Source of the DNA: DATAOG01 sp963798075
GTDB taxonomy: Bacteria; Pseudomonadota; Alphaproteobacteria; Geminicoccales; Geminicoccaceae
Length of the DNA: 64,000 bases
Reading direction: 5' to 3'
Assembly: GCA_963798075.1 (NCBI GenBank)
Contig: CAWCRU010000008.1
Span: forward strand, 186,001-250,000
Positions 25,579 to 34,880 of this stretch are shown here, piece by piece (position 1 is the first letter of the stretch; every line of letters starts with the position of its first letter). A program made the translations under genes and the position numbers. A model generated the notes under the pieces. It did not search any database and was not told the DNA's origin. It was given only the letters and a program-made list of their open reading frames with translations.

Positions 25579-26680
25579 GTCGCAGCGGCTGCTCGCCCCG
25601 GGGCGCGAACGGCCGGCGGCGACCGCGCGCAGCACCCGGCGCGGCCGCGTGCACGGCGGGGCAGCGGGCGTGCTCGCGGCCGTCGCGCTGCTGGCGGCGG
25701 CGGGCGCGAGCGCCGGCGCCGCGGCGGAACCGGTCGGCGTCCAGCTCGGCACCGCGATCTCACTGGATACCAGTCAGGCGCCGCTCGACGGTGACTGGGT
25801 CGTCGTGGCGGCGAGCGGCGGAGCCACCTGGCGACCCCAGGGCGATACCCGCTGGCAGCCGATCATGGTCGGTCGGGTGCTGCCTGCCCCGAGCGAGATC
25901 GAGACCGGCGCCACCGGCGACGTCACCTTGGTGCTCGGCGGCGATCGCCTGGTCGTGGCGCCGAGCAGCCGGCTGATCCTGATGGCGCGCGGCCTGGGCG
26001 AGGACCAGCGCTTGCGGCAGGAGCGCGGGCGTCTGCACGTCGACATCGAGCACCGGCCCGGTCGCGCCGTCGAGGTCCGGACACCCCTGCTCAGCCTGGG
26101 GATCAAGGGCACCAGCTTTGAGGTCGCGGTCGACCCGTGGCAGAGCAGCATCCTGGTGCTCGATGGCCGGGTCACGGTCAGCCCGGCGAACGGCGGGCCG
26201 CCCGTGGAGCTCGGGCCGCGCCAGGGCTTGAGCCAGCCAGCCGATGTCAGTCAGCCGGCGCGACGGCTGCAGTTTTCCGATCTGCCGCCGACCTTCAGCC
26301 GCGACGCCCCGGTGCGCTGGCACCTGCCCGCGCCGGCCGCCCCGGCAGCAACCCAGGCCGAGGCCGCATCGGCATCGACCTCGCCGGCCGTCCAGGCGGT
26401 CGAGGATCAGGTGGCAGGCGGCGCCCCCGGTTCGATGATCGGGCGCGGCGCGGCGCGCCCGCCCGCGCCGCGCCGCGATGGCCGTCCGGAGAAGCAAGGC
26501 TGGCTCGGCACGTGGCCCGACGATCAACCGCTGCCGCTGTCTTTGATCCTGGTCGCCGCCGCCGGGTTGCTGTTTCTGATCGTGCCGGCGTTGATTCTGG
26601 GCCAGAACCTGCGCCAGCAGTGGCTGGATCGGTCGGCCGACAAGGACAAGCGACGGCGTAGCCTGATCAGCGACTGGTGA
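25562..26680 (+). CDS. Second FecR-domain protein, C-terminal membrane anchor
   Basis: This 372-residue protein overlaps the previous gene by 17 bp. It has an N-terminal signal-like helix (GVLAAVALLAAAGASAGAAA), a FecR domain at about 90-215 (TGATGDVTLVLGGDRLVVAP, GIKGTSFEVAVD, SSILVLDGRVTVSP), a Pro/Ala linker and a C-terminal transmembrane helix near 328-348 (LILVAAAGLLFLIVPALIL). A basic tail (KDKRRRSLISDW) faces the cytoplasm. The topology suits a sensor that could contact the CHASE2 protein whose GTG start overlaps its stop. Confidence 0.72.
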   Translation: MRAPFRSQRLLAPGRERPAATARSTRRGRVHGGAAGVLAAVALLAAAGASAGAAAEPVGVQLGTAISLDTSQAPLDGDWVVVAASGGATWRPQGDTRWQPIMVGRVLPAPSEIETGATGDVTLVLGGDRLVVAPSSRLILMARGLGEDQRLRQERGRLHVDIEHRPGRAVEVRTPLLSLGIKGTSFEVAVDPWQSSILVLDGRVTVSPANGGPPVELGPRQGLSQPADVSQPARRLQFSDLPPTFSRDAPVRWHLPAPAAPAATQAEAASASTSPAVQAVEDQVAGGAPGSMIGRGAARPPAPRRDGRPEKQGWLGTWPDDQPLPLSLILVAAAGLLFLIVPALILGQNLRQQWLDRSADKDKRRRSLISDW

Positions 26681-29451
26681 GGCGGTCGACGATGCGGTTG
26701 GCTGCCATGCCGCGCCACCGGCCGTTCCTCTTGGTCGGCCTGCTGGTCGCGGCGATGTACCTCGGCGGCTGGTTCGACAAGATCGAGCGCGACCTGATCG
26801 ATCTGCGGGCCCATCTGCACGTGCGGCCGGCGTCGGACGGGCTGCTGGTGGTCGCGATCGATCCGGCCAGCCTGCAGGCGCTCAAGAGCTGGCCGTGGCC
26901 GCGCCGCTATCATGCCGAGGTGCTCAAACGACTGCTCGCGGCCGGCGCCCGCCGCGTCGCTTTCGATCTCGATTTCAGCTCCTCGTCCAGCCCCGAGGAC
27001 GATCGGGCCCTGGAGGAGGTCCTGGCCGCCGCCGGCCCGGACCGGGTGGCGCTCGCGGTGCTGCGCCAGTGGGTGCGGGATCAGATTTTCGATACCGCGC
27101 CCTTGCCTCGCTTTCAGCACCACGTCAGCCTGGCGTCGATCAACGTCCAGCCGGATCCGGAAGGCCTGATCCGCGCGGTGCCCACGGTCGCGGCCTGGGG
27201 CGGCGGGACCGTGCCGACGATGCCGGCCTGGCTGGCCGACGAGCCGGGCGCGGCGGCCCAGGACGTGCTGGTCGACTTCAGCATCGACCCGGCCACCATT
27301 CCGACCCTCAGTTTCGTCGACGTCCTGACGGGTCGCTACGATCCGGTGATGATCGCAGGCAAGTCGGTCCTGATCGGCCCCGCCGCGATCGAACTCGGGG
27401 ACTGGCGCAGCGTGCCGCTCTACCGCGCCTTGCCGGGGCCGCTGCTCCAGGCGCTGGCCTTCGAAACCCTGACCCAGGGCCGCGGCCTGGTTCGCGTCGA
27501 CGGGGCTCCGATCGCGGCCGCCGGCGGCCTCCTGGCGCTGCTGATCGGGCCATGGTTCCTGCGCCTGCCCTGGCGTCGGGGCCTGATGCTGCTGGCCGCG
27601 AGCAGCGGGCTGATCGTGACGGCCGCCGGGATCCTGCAACCGCTCGTCGCTCTGGCGGTCGATACCGTCAACCCGCTGCTCGGGCTGCTGCTCGCATTCA
27701 GCGTCGCGATGCTGCTGCGGGTCGAGCGCCAGGCGCGCGCTCTGGTGGGCCAGATCGGCAGCTTGCCCGCCACCGACGACATGATGCGGCAGCTGGTCGG
27801 CGGCAGCTTCGACGCCATCATCACCTTCGCCAACGACGGTCGCATGCTGTCCTGCAACCGGGCGGCCGAGCGCATCTTCGGCGCCCCGGCGAGCGCGCTG
27901 ATCGGCGGTCCGGTCTCGGTCCTGCTGCCCGACCGGCGTGGCCTATCGCTCGAGGCTCTGGCGCAGGCGGGCGGCAGCCACGAGCTGAGCGGTCGCGCCC
28001 AGGACGGTCGCCGGTTTCCCCTCGAGGCGACGTTCAGCCGCATCCGGGTCGACGAGAAATGGGTCGGCATCGGGATTCTGCGCGACATCGCGGAGCGCAA
28101 GGCGCAGCAGGCCGAGCTCGAGCGCATGGCCTTGCACGATGCGCTGACCGGGCTGCCCAATCGCACGCTGTTCAACGACCGGATCGAGCGCGCGATCGGC
28201 GCCGCCAAGCGGGCGCGTCTGTCGATGGCGGTTCTGCTGTTGGATCTCGATCGCTTCAAGGACGTCAACGACACCCTCGGCCACGACGTGGGCGACCTCC
28301 TCCTGACCGAAGTCGGCCCGCGCCTGCAAAAGCCGCTGCGCGAGACCGACACGGTGGCGCGGCTCGGCGGCGACGAGTTCGCGATCTTGCTGCCGGGCCC
28401 GACCGACCTCGAGGTCGCCTGCCGGGTCGCCGAGCGGATCGTCGACGGCCTGCGCCATCCCTTCGACATCCGGGGTCTGGTTCTGGAGATCGGGGTCAGC
28501 ATCGGGGTCGCGCTCTATCCCGAGCACGGCCAGAGCGGGCCCGAGCTCCTGCAGCACGCCGATGTCGCGATGTACGCCGCCAAACGCGGGCCGACCGGCT
28601 TCGTCGTCTACAGTGCCGAGTCCGACACCAACAGCGTCCGCCAGCTGACGCTGTCTGGGCAGTTGCGGCGGGCGATCGAGGAGGGTCAGCTGCTGCTCGA
28701 GTTCCAACCGAAGATCGATGCCCGGAGCGCGACGGTAGCCGGGGTCGAAGCTTTGACCCGCTGGCGGCATCCCGAGCTGGGCTCGATTCCGCCGGACGAG
28801 TTCATCCACAGCGCCGAGCAGACCGGGCTGATCAAGCCGCTCACGCTCTGGGTGATGAACGCCGCGCTGCGTGAGCTGCGCCGCTGGACAGAGCACGGCC
28901 ATGACTTCGGCGTGGCGGTCAATCTCTCGGTCAAGTCGCTGCAGGACACGGAGCTGCCGGACATCGTTTGCGGTCTATTGGAATCCTGGCAGCAGCGTCC
29001 CGAGCGCCTGACCTTCGAGATCACCGAAAGCGCGCTGATGGCCGATCCGGCGGCGGCCTTAGGGGTCCTCGAGCGGATCGCGGCGCTCGGCTGCAGGCTG
29101 TCGCTCGACGATTTCGGCACCGGCTACTCGTCCTTGGCCTATTTGCAGAAGCTGCCGATCGACGAGCTCAAGATCGATCGCTCCTTCGTGATCGCGATGA
29201 CCCGTGACGAGAGCGCCGCCGTGATCGTGCGCGCGGTGGTCAAGCTGGCCAAAGGCCTTGGCCTCGCCGTGGTCGCCGAGGGCGTCGAGAGCGCGGACGC
29301 ATTCGAGCGGCTGCGGGCGCTCGGCTGCGATCAGGCGCAGGGGTACTGGTTCGGCTCGGCGATGACCGGCGACCAGCTGCTGATCTGGCTCAAGGAGGCG
29401 CGCTGGCAGGGCGATCGCCGGACGCCCGCGGATCGGGTCGCGTCGGCCTGA
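26677..29451 (+). CDS. CHASE2-PAS-GGDEF-EAL cyclic-di-GMP protein
   Basis: A 924-residue bifunctional signalling protein. An N-terminal helix and a periplasmic CHASE2 domain (residues ~35-285, with WPWPRRYHAEVLKRLLAAGARRVAFDLDF) are followed by about three helices (~285-350), a PAS domain (~365-470), a GGDEF domain (RLGGDEFAI near 563-571) and an EAL domain (VEALTRW near 690, ESALM, DDFGTGYSSL, DELKIDRSF). GGDEF makes and EAL degrades c-di-GMP; both look active by motif. The GTG at 26677 overlaps the FecR stop; an ATG at 26692 is the alternative. Confidence 0.9.
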   Translation: MRRSTMRLAAMPRHRPFLLVGLLVAAMYLGGWFDKIERDLIDLRAHLHVRPASDGLLVVAIDPASLQALKSWPWPRRYHAEVLKRLLAAGARRVAFDLDFSSSSSPEDDRALEEVLAAAGPDRVALAVLRQWVRDQIFDTAPLPRFQHHVSLASINVQPDPEGLIRAVPTVAAWGGGTVPTMPAWLADEPGAAAQDVLVDFSIDPATIPTLSFVDVLTGRYDPVMIAGKSVLIGPAAIELGDWRSVPLYRALPGPLLQALAFETLTQGRGLVRVDGAPIAAAGGLLALLIGPWFLRLPWRRGLMLLAASSGLIVTAAGILQPLVALAVDTVNPLLGLLLAFSVAMLLRVERQARALVGQIGSLPATDDMMRQLVGGSFDAIITFANDGRMLSCNRAAERIFGAPASALIGGPVSVLLPDRRGLSLEALAQAGGSHELSGRAQDGRRFPLEATFSRIRVDEKWVGIGILRDIAERKAQQAELERMALHDALTGLPNRTLFNDRIERAIGAAKRARLSMAVLLLDLDRFKDVNDTLGHDVGDLLLTEVGPRLQKPLRETDTVARLGGDEFAILLPGPTDLEVACRVAERIVDGLRHPFDIRGLVLEIGVSIGVALYPEHGQSGPELLQHADVAMYAAKRGPTGFVVYSAESDTNSVRQLTLSGQLRRAIEEGQLLLEFQPKIDARSATVAGVEALTRWRHPELGSIPPDEFIHSAEQTGLIKPLTLWVMNAALRELRRWTEHGHDFGVAVNLSVKSLQDTELPDIVCGLLESWQQRPERLTFEITESALMADPAAALGVLERIAALGCRLSLDDFGTGYSSLAYLQKLPIDELKIDRSFVIAMTRDESAAVIVRAVVKLAKGLGLAVVAEGVESADAFERLRALGCDQAQGYWFGSAMTGDQLLIWLKEARWQGDRRTPADRVASA

Positions 29452-29944
29452 GCGGACGCGCCACGCCCGCCGCCACGCCCAATGCGGCGAGATTGGCCTC
29501 GGTGGCCGGGTCGAGCGCGAGCTGGTTGCGCGCGGCGGCGCCGGCCGCGCGCCGCAACAGCTCGTCGAACCCGTCCAGGGTCGAATCGACCCGGATCGCG
29601 GACCCCTCGCGGCCGCGTAGCGTGAGCTGCAGCCAGCCGTCCCGCCGGGCCCGGCGCGGGGCGTAGTAGGCCAGTTGCAGGCGTTGGATCTGCTGCCAGG
29701 GCAGGCGCCGGCGGATCGGTCCGCACAGCGCGATGTCGGTCGCCGAGAGCTCGATCCAGCTCAACTGCCGGAGCGCCGTACGGACGCCGAACCAGGCAAA
29801 CAGGAGGGCCAGTCCCGACAGCACCACCGCGACCGCCCTGGCCAGATCGAGCGCCAGCAGCGGTCCGGCGGTCGCCACGAGGCCGAAGGCGACGCGCAGA
29901 TAGTCGGACACGAGGGTGGTGGCCGGATAGCGATAGTGCTGCAT
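29390..29944 (-). CDS. Membrane protein with PH-like domain
   Basis: A 184-residue protein with two N-terminal hydrophobic segments (LRVAFGLVATAGPLLAL and VVLSGLALLFAWFGVRTAL) and then a soluble domain: LSWIELSATDIALCG, LPWQQIQRLQLAYYAP, SAIRVDSTLDGFDELL. This succession resembles a bacterial PH-type domain attached to the membrane. The C-terminal ~20 codons overlap the convergent CHASE2 gene by 62 bp, unusually long for real genes, so the true end may be mis-read. Function unknown. Confidence 0.5.
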   Translation of the reverse strand: MQHYRYPATTLVSDYLRVAFGLVATAGPLLALDLARAVAVVLSGLALLFAWFGVRTALRQLSWIELSATDIALCGPIRRRLPWQQIQRLQLAYYAPRRARRDGWLQLTLRGREGSAIRVDSTLDGFDELLRRAAGAAARNQLALDPATEANLAALGVAAGVARPLRPTRPDPRASGDRPASAPP

Positions 29945-30201
29945 GCGCCGCTCCGCGAGAACCTCCAGCCAGCGCCGGCTGCGGTGATAGCCGGGATCGA
30001 TTGCGCAATCCTGGCGCTCGGCTTGTCAACCGGATAATCGCGAACCGCCGGCGCCCATCGGGCGGACCGGGGGACAGGCCGCGCCGGCGTTAGGAGTTCG
30101 TTAACTCGAGGTCATCCTAGGGTGACCCATGATTGCGGCGCTACGGTCGGAGCCATGATCGAAGCGCGCCGGCGATCGGCCGCCAGGGCCATCTTGATAT
30201 C

Positions 30202-31023
30202 ATGACCGAGCAGACCAGTTCCGCGGCCGCAGGGTCGCTCGAAGGCATCCGGAGCAGGCTCACGCCGGCCCGAACCGGGGCCTGCGGCCACGGCAAGCCA
30301 CTCGTGGCCGATGTCGACGACGTGACGGACGCGGCGCCGGCGCCCCGCAGCCGACTGCCCGAACTGGCCTCGGCACGGCTGAGCCACGAGCTCAGGACGC
30401 CTTTGAACGCCATCCTCGGCAACACCGAGCTGTTGCTCGACGGCTCGGCCGGGCCGCTCTCGGGCCAGGCGCGCGCCTGTCTCGGCGACATCCAGCTCGC
30501 CGGCCAGCGGATGCTGCGCCAGGTCCAGGTCCTGCTCGAGCTGTGCCATGCGCGCGCCCAGCCGCCGGTCACCGGGGAGGCGGCGATCGATCTGCTGGAG
30601 TTGCTGCGCGCCGCGCACGCCGCGGCGCCCGCGCTGCAGGCCGGCACGGCGCTCGAGGTCGTGCCCGCCGATGCGCGCTGCGTCGTGCGCGGCGACGCCG
30701 CGTGGCTCAGCGCCCTGGCGGTCGCCCTGGTCGAGGTCCATCGCGCTGACGGCCAGACCCGCGATCCGTTGCGGCTCACGATCGGGGGGCGGCCGCCGCC
30801 GGCCTCCGAGCACGCGCTCTGCCTGTGGTGGCGGAGCTTTCATCCGGAGCAAGTGGCGGCGCTGCCAATAGCCTTGATCGACGCTATTCTTGACTTACAT
30901 GGTGGTGGTGTTGCCTTGACCGGGGATGGCCTGCAACTCGACTGGCCGGCGGCGCGCGTGGTCGAGACGGGCCCGGCGACAGGCGGGGTCGGGCGGATCA
31001 GAATGGCGCCTGAATGCTGCTGA
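30202..31023 (+). CDS. Histidine-kinase-like protein with degenerate catalytic domain
   Basis: This 273-residue soluble protein has a HisKA dimerisation domain with an intact H-box, LSHELRTPLNAILGN (H62). Downstream, the region where the ATPase would lie keeps only a late-domain-like segment (ALIDAILDLHGGGVALTGDG); the N-box and G1 box are not recognisable. No transmembrane segment or sensor domain is seen. This build recalls phosphotransfer proteins such as ChpT, where a degenerate kinase relays phosphate. It could instead be a decayed or negative-acting kinase. The start ATG at 30202 was chosen over an upstream frame start. Confidence 0.6.
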   Translation: MTEQTSSAAAGSLEGIRSRLTPARTGACGHGKPLVADVDDVTDAAPAPRSRLPELASARLSHELRTPLNAILGNTELLLDGSAGPLSGQARACLGDIQLAGQRMLRQVQVLLELCHARAQPPVTGEAAIDLLELLRAAHAAAPALQAGTALEVVPADARCVVRGDAAWLSALAVALVEVHRADGQTRDPLRLTIGGRPPPASEHALCLWWRSFHPEQVAALPIALIDAILDLHGGGVALTGDGLQLDWPAARVVETGPATGGVGRIRMAPECC

Positions 31024-31586
31024 AGAGGGCAAGTATTCAGCGGCGCCTGGCTCGAAAAGGGTTGTCGGGCGCCGCCGCCGCCCCTATTGTCAATGCAACG
31101 AAGCTGCCGATGCGCAGTTTGTCCGCATTGTTGCGTTCGTCTGAACCGGGCGGAAACACGATCCTGGTTGAACTTGACCAGAGCAGGTTGGCGACGGTGG
31201 CCGGGGCGACCCGTTGACGGCGGGTGCGGCCGCTGATTGGGCGGCGCCGGCCCGCGCCGACAGCTGCACCGATGGCGACCTGGATCGCTGGCGATCGAGC
31301 GCTGAGTTGGTCCGGCACCGCCGCCGCAGGCGGGCGAGTCCCGGCACGACGGAACGGCCCTGAACACGACGGATGGCCGTGGAGTTCGATGGCAAGCTGA
31401 CGAAACGGGTCGGTCGACACGGCATCCGGCGCGGGTCAGGGAACGGGTTGCCGCCCTGCCGGAGGCGGAGTGGCCGGCGCTTGCGAGCCTGAACCCGGCC
31501 GTCGGAACCAGTCGCGAGCGCGCGACGATTATCGTGGAAGGCTGTGGGCTGCGGCCCACGATCACTCGAAGGACTGTACCAGGTCG
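31024..31586 (+). other. Intergenic stretch without a supported gene
   Basis: About 560 bp between the degenerate kinase and the next gene. A 67-codon frame at 31014-31217 overlaps the upstream stop and shows no motif, so I do not call it. No RNA structure or repeat stands out; it may hold a promoter for the downstream gene. Confidence 0.4.
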
Positions 31587-32561
31587 ATGCAAAATCGCAG
31601 CATGTTCCCGTATCGGCGACATGGCCCGAAGAAGCGGACCAAGGGCGGCGGCGGCCCGATGCGCAAGCCGCACGGCGGGCCGCAGAAGGGATTGCCGAAC
31701 TCCGCCCGTGATCTGTTGCCAATGCTTCAGCCCGCGACCAAGGCTTTGGCGCAGATGTTGGCCGGACGCACCCAGATGTCGGGCCAGCTGGAACAGGCCC
31801 GGGCGGTCCTGGGCCAGGCCGAGCGCCTGATCGCGGACCGGGTCCACAACCGTCTCAATCCTGCCGAGCGCGAAGAGTTCTTCGAGCAGATCGCGCGCCT
31901 CAGACTGACCTTGGCCGATGCCGACTCCGAGGCCGAGTTCCGGGCCGCCGAGCGGCAGGCGCCGCCGCGGCCGGCGGCGCCGCCGGTCGCGCAGGAGCGC
32001 CTCAAGGAGATGGCGATGGCGCTGGCGACCCCTGAGGGCCGCCGGCGGTCGTCGCCTGGCGCTGACGATGGCGGTCCGCCGGCCCCTTCGTCTCCGCTCG
32101 CAGATGAGCCCGGCGGCGATCGCGGCGCCGGTCCCCGACCGGAGGTCGAGAGTGCGGCCGCCTCGCCGGCGCCTGCGACCGCGGAGCGGCCGGCCGACGA
32201 GGCGCCGGCGGCCGCGATGGAGCCCGCCCCCGACGGCCCGCGTCGGCTGCTGGCGATCAATCGGCCTGGGCGCCTGGAACTCCCCAAGGACGTGGCGGTC
32301 GATCCGGCGCGCACCTTTTCGATCCCCCGCAGTCGCGGCATCGGGCGCCGGCGCGCCCCTGCCCTCGGGCCGCGGGTCGCAGCCGTGCCCGCCGCCGCCG
32401 AAACCGGGCAGGCGACGGCGGCCGCCGGCGCGCACGACCAGGCTGGCAATGGCGCGGCGGACAAGGCGAGGGCGGTACGGCGCAGCCGTAAGACCCAGCA
32501 GGGTTTGCCCGAAGGCTGGATCATCGACGACGAGGGCTTCGTCGTGCCCGGGCCCGACTGA
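31587..32561 (+). CDS. Hypothetical low-complexity protein
   Basis: This 324-residue protein, read from the ATG at 31587, has a basic N-terminus (FPYRRHGPKKRTKGGGG), a helical region at about 45-130 (LQPATKALAQMLAGRTQMSG, LIADRVHNRL, EFFEQIARLRLTLADADSE), then a long Ala/Pro/Gly-rich segment and a conserved-looking end QGLPEGWIIDDEGFVVPGPD. The helical section resembles phasin-like or coiled proteins, which would fit the two phasin genes downstream. I do not recognise the family and cannot exclude that the start lies elsewhere. Confidence 0.45.
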   Translation: MQNRSMFPYRRHGPKKRTKGGGGPMRKPHGGPQKGLPNSARDLLPMLQPATKALAQMLAGRTQMSGQLEQARAVLGQAERLIADRVHNRLNPAEREEFFEQIARLRLTLADADSEAEFRAAERQAPPRPAAPPVAQERLKEMAMALATPEGRRRSSPGADDGGPPAPSSPLADEPGGDRGAGPRPEVESAAASPAPATAERPADEAPAAAMEPAPDGPRRLLAINRPGRLELPKDVAVDPARTFSIPRSRGIGRRRAPALGPRVAAVPAAAETGQATAAAGAHDQAGNGAADKARAVRRSRKTQQGLPEGWIIDDEGFVVPGPD

Positions 32562-33061
32562 GCGCCCGCTCGCGCCCGCATTGCCGGGAGCGCTCGCGAT
32601 GGACGCCGGCCGGCCAGGTCCGGACCCCAAGCGCCTGAAGAACCGATCCCGGTAGAAAACGGATGCCCGCCGGCTGCGGCATGCCAGGTGGGCCTCCGAT
32701 CGATCTCCTGGTCTGACGCCCCGGGTCGAGGTCCAGATCGGCGTTCGAGTCCACGTTCAAATCGACGCCGATCGGATGGACCTGGCCGCGCGAGCGCCGG
32801 TCGTGAACCTTCCCCCACCGCTGCCATTGACCGCCGCCGGAACTGTCCAAAATCGAGCCGGTACGGCAAAACGCCGCGGCCTCGACGGCCAGCCGGGCGG
32901 CGAAGCTTCGCAGGCAGCCCCGGTCACAACCGCGGCCGCGGTTGACACCTCGCGACTGCAACATTACTTGTGCGCTGCAGCAAGACCGGCTGGCCGGTGC
33001 ACCCGGCGAGGCTCGGATTGCCTGCCCGGGTCGCGAGACCCCTAGCCAAGCGAGGAAAGCG
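32562..33061 (+). other. Intergenic stretch before the phasin genes
   Basis: About 500 bp. The two longest frames here are antisense or shadow frames with no recognisable motif. Its last ~100 bases (33000-33060) contain AGCGAGGAAAGCG, a likely ribosome site for the phasin. Nothing else can be supported. Confidence 0.4.
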
Positions 33062-33463
33062 ATGGCGGCCGACAACGTGATGCCGATTCCGCAGATGGAA
33101 GATGAGGTCCGCGCCGGCTATGCCGATCTGGCGGCTCTGTATCAGGGCAATCTCGAGGCGCTGATGGCGTCGAGCCAGACCTTGATCGGCGGCTGCCAGA
33201 CGGTGACCGCGACGGTGCTCGCGTTCGCGCAGAGCCGCGCCAAGGAAGGGCTCGCGACCGGCAAGCGCCTGGCGGAATGCGGCTCGCCGAACCACGCCGC
33301 CGAGATCCAGCTCGAGTTCGCGCGGGCGACGCTGCAGGCCTATGCCGATCAGCTCAGCCAGCTGGGCGAGATCACCCGGCAGCTGCTGAGCGAGACCTGC
33401 GCCCCCTTCGAGCGGCGGCTCGAGGCGGTCGCGAGGACCGCGGCCGAGAGCGTCGCCGCCTGA
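33062..33463 (+). CDS. Phasin family protein
   Basis: A 133-residue helical protein with the typical phasin_2 pattern: NLEALMASSQTLIGGCQTVT near 30-49 and AYADQLSQLGEITRQLL near 92-108. Phasins coat polyhydroxyalkanoate granules and set their size and number. The ATG at 33062 is just behind AGCGAGGAAAG. No PHA synthase gene is in the window, so granule biosynthesis must be encoded elsewhere. A second phasin-like gene follows 156 bp downstream. Confidence 0.82.
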   Translation: MAADNVMPIPQMEDEVRAGYADLAALYQGNLEALMASSQTLIGGCQTVTATVLAFAQSRAKEGLATGKRLAECGSPNHAAEIQLEFARATLQAYADQLSQLGEITRQLLSETCAPFERRLEAVARTAAESVAA

Positions 33464-33619
33464 TCGGCTTCGCCGGCCGGACGTGACCCGGGCGACACCG
33501 CCGCATCTCGCGCCCGGTGCGCGTCGGCAAGGGTCCAAGGTCCGGTCGGTCATAGTGCGATGCAATATCGGCGATCTGCCGCCGCTCGACCCCGATTTTC
33601 CGAGAGGAGGTTTTCTGTC

Positions 33620-34318
33620 ATGGCCAGATCGAGCCAAGCCAAGGGCAACAAAGCGCCGCCCGCCCTGACGCCGAAGGGGCCGCCCGTGCGGGCCAAAGCG
33701 GGCAGGGCGGTCGGAGTGGTTGCACAGCCCGAGTCGGCGGCGGCGAGCGGGCCGGTCGTCCGCGCGCACCCGCAGCCAGAGCCCGTGGCATCGGCGCCCG
33801 CGGATGCGCCGGCGCCTGCGGACCGGACGCCGCCGGAGCCGGTGGTGACGGACGAGCCCGGGGCAGCGAGCCACGCGATCGATGCGCCAGCCGGGGCCGC
33901 GGCGAGGCCGTCCGAGCTCTTCTCCCCGCCCGCGCCCGCGGTCATCGCCGCGGCCACCCTCGAGGCTGACGCGACAATGTCGGAGCCGGCCGCGCCCGCC
34001 GCTGTCGCCGAGCCGGTACCGCCGCGGGCCGCCGGCGCAGGAGCGGACCTGACGGCGATGTTCCAGGCCAGCCGCACGCTGATCGAAGGGTTGATCCGGG
34101 TGCGTGCGGAGATGATCGCCTTCGGCTGGCGCCGGGCCGAGCATGGCTTTGCGCTCGGTCGCGCCCTGCTAACCCCCGGCTCGCTGCCGCAGCTGCTGGC
34201 CGTGCAGGCCGAATACCTCCAGGAAGCGGTCGAGGACGCGCTCGCGCAGAACCTCGAGCTCGGCCGGCTGTCGAGCGATGTGGTCCGCGCCGGGCTGGAG
34301 TCGGGCCGCCGCCGCTAG
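33620..34318 (+). CDS. Phasin-like protein with long Ala/Pro N-terminus
   Basis: A 232-residue protein. The first ~145 residues are an Ala/Pro/Glu-rich, presumably disordered tail with a lysine-rich start (RSSQAKGNKAPPA). The C-terminal ~85 residues form a phasin helical core (LTAMFQASRTLIEGLIRVRAEMIAFGWRRAEHG, QAEYLQEAVEDALAQ). Its length is greater than ordinary phasins (~100-150). The ATG at 33620 has a good GAGGAGG ribosome site; the earlier in-frame ATG at 33560 lacks one. The Ala/Pro tail is like that of PhaF-type proteins, where it links granules to other partners. Confidence 0.65.
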   Translation: MARSSQAKGNKAPPALTPKGPPVRAKAGRAVGVVAQPESAAASGPVVRAHPQPEPVASAPADAPAPADRTPPEPVVTDEPGAASHAIDAPAGAAARPSELFSPPAPAVIAAATLEADATMSEPAAPAAVAEPVPPRAAGAGADLTAMFQASRTLIEGLIRVRAEMIAFGWRRAEHGFALGRALLTPGSLPQLLAVQAEYLQEAVEDALAQNLELGRLSSDVVRAGLESGRRR

Positions 34319-34534
34319 GGGCGGGGGCGCCACGCGCTCGCTACCGGCGCAATCGCCAGCATCCGCAGACGGCCACCCGTCTGCCCGCCAGCTTGCGCAG
34401 GCGCGGCGGACGCAGTTCCGCGAGCCAATTCTCCGGCGCGACCATGGGGTGCGCCGGAATGGGCTTTTCTTCGAGCCGCGAAATCCCTTATCATGAGCGC
34501 CGGGTCGAACTGGCGAGGACGAACGGTCACGCGC

Positions 34535-34861
34535 ATGACCAACCGGGACCGCGATCCCGATGGGGGTACGATCGGCCAGATCGTCACCAAGCCGCGGGAT
34601 AAGACGCAGAAGCCGTCGATGTACAAGGTGTTGCTGCTCAATGACGACTACACGCCGATGGAGTTTGTGGTGCACGTGCTCGAGCGGTTCTTCGGCAAGA
34701 GTCAGGAGGATGCGACCCAGATCATGCTCCACGTGCACAGGCACGGCGTCGGCATCTGCGGCGTCTACACCTACGAGATCGCGGAGACCAAGGTGACCCA
34801 GGTGATGGACTTCGCCCGGCAGCACCAGCATCCGCTCCAGTGCACGATGGAGAAGGACTAG
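34535..34861 (+). CDS. clpS: ClpS adaptor
   Basis: This 108-residue adaptor delivers N-degron substrates to ClpAP. The family core is intact: YKVLLLNDDYTPMEFVVHVL, followed by the helix FFGKSQEDATQIMLHVHRHG and VGICGVYTYEIAETKVTQV. The N-terminal extension (DGGTIGQIVTKPRDK) is the tail that enters ClpA. The ATG at 34535 gives a normal length; another ATG at 34493 would add 14 residues. It lies 19 bp before clpA, the standard arrangement. Confidence 0.92.
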   Translation: MTNRDRDPDGGTIGQIVTKPRDKTQKPSMYKVLLLNDDYTPMEFVVHVLERFFGKSQEDATQIMLHVHRHGVGICGVYTYEIAETKVTQVMDFARQHQHPLQCTMEKD

Positions 34862-34880
34862 GGACTAGCGGACGGCGCGG

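Noticed and set aside
31014..31217. Possible 67-residue gene overlapping the kinase stop
   Set aside because: No ribosome site, motif or conserved look; the frame is open by GC bias.
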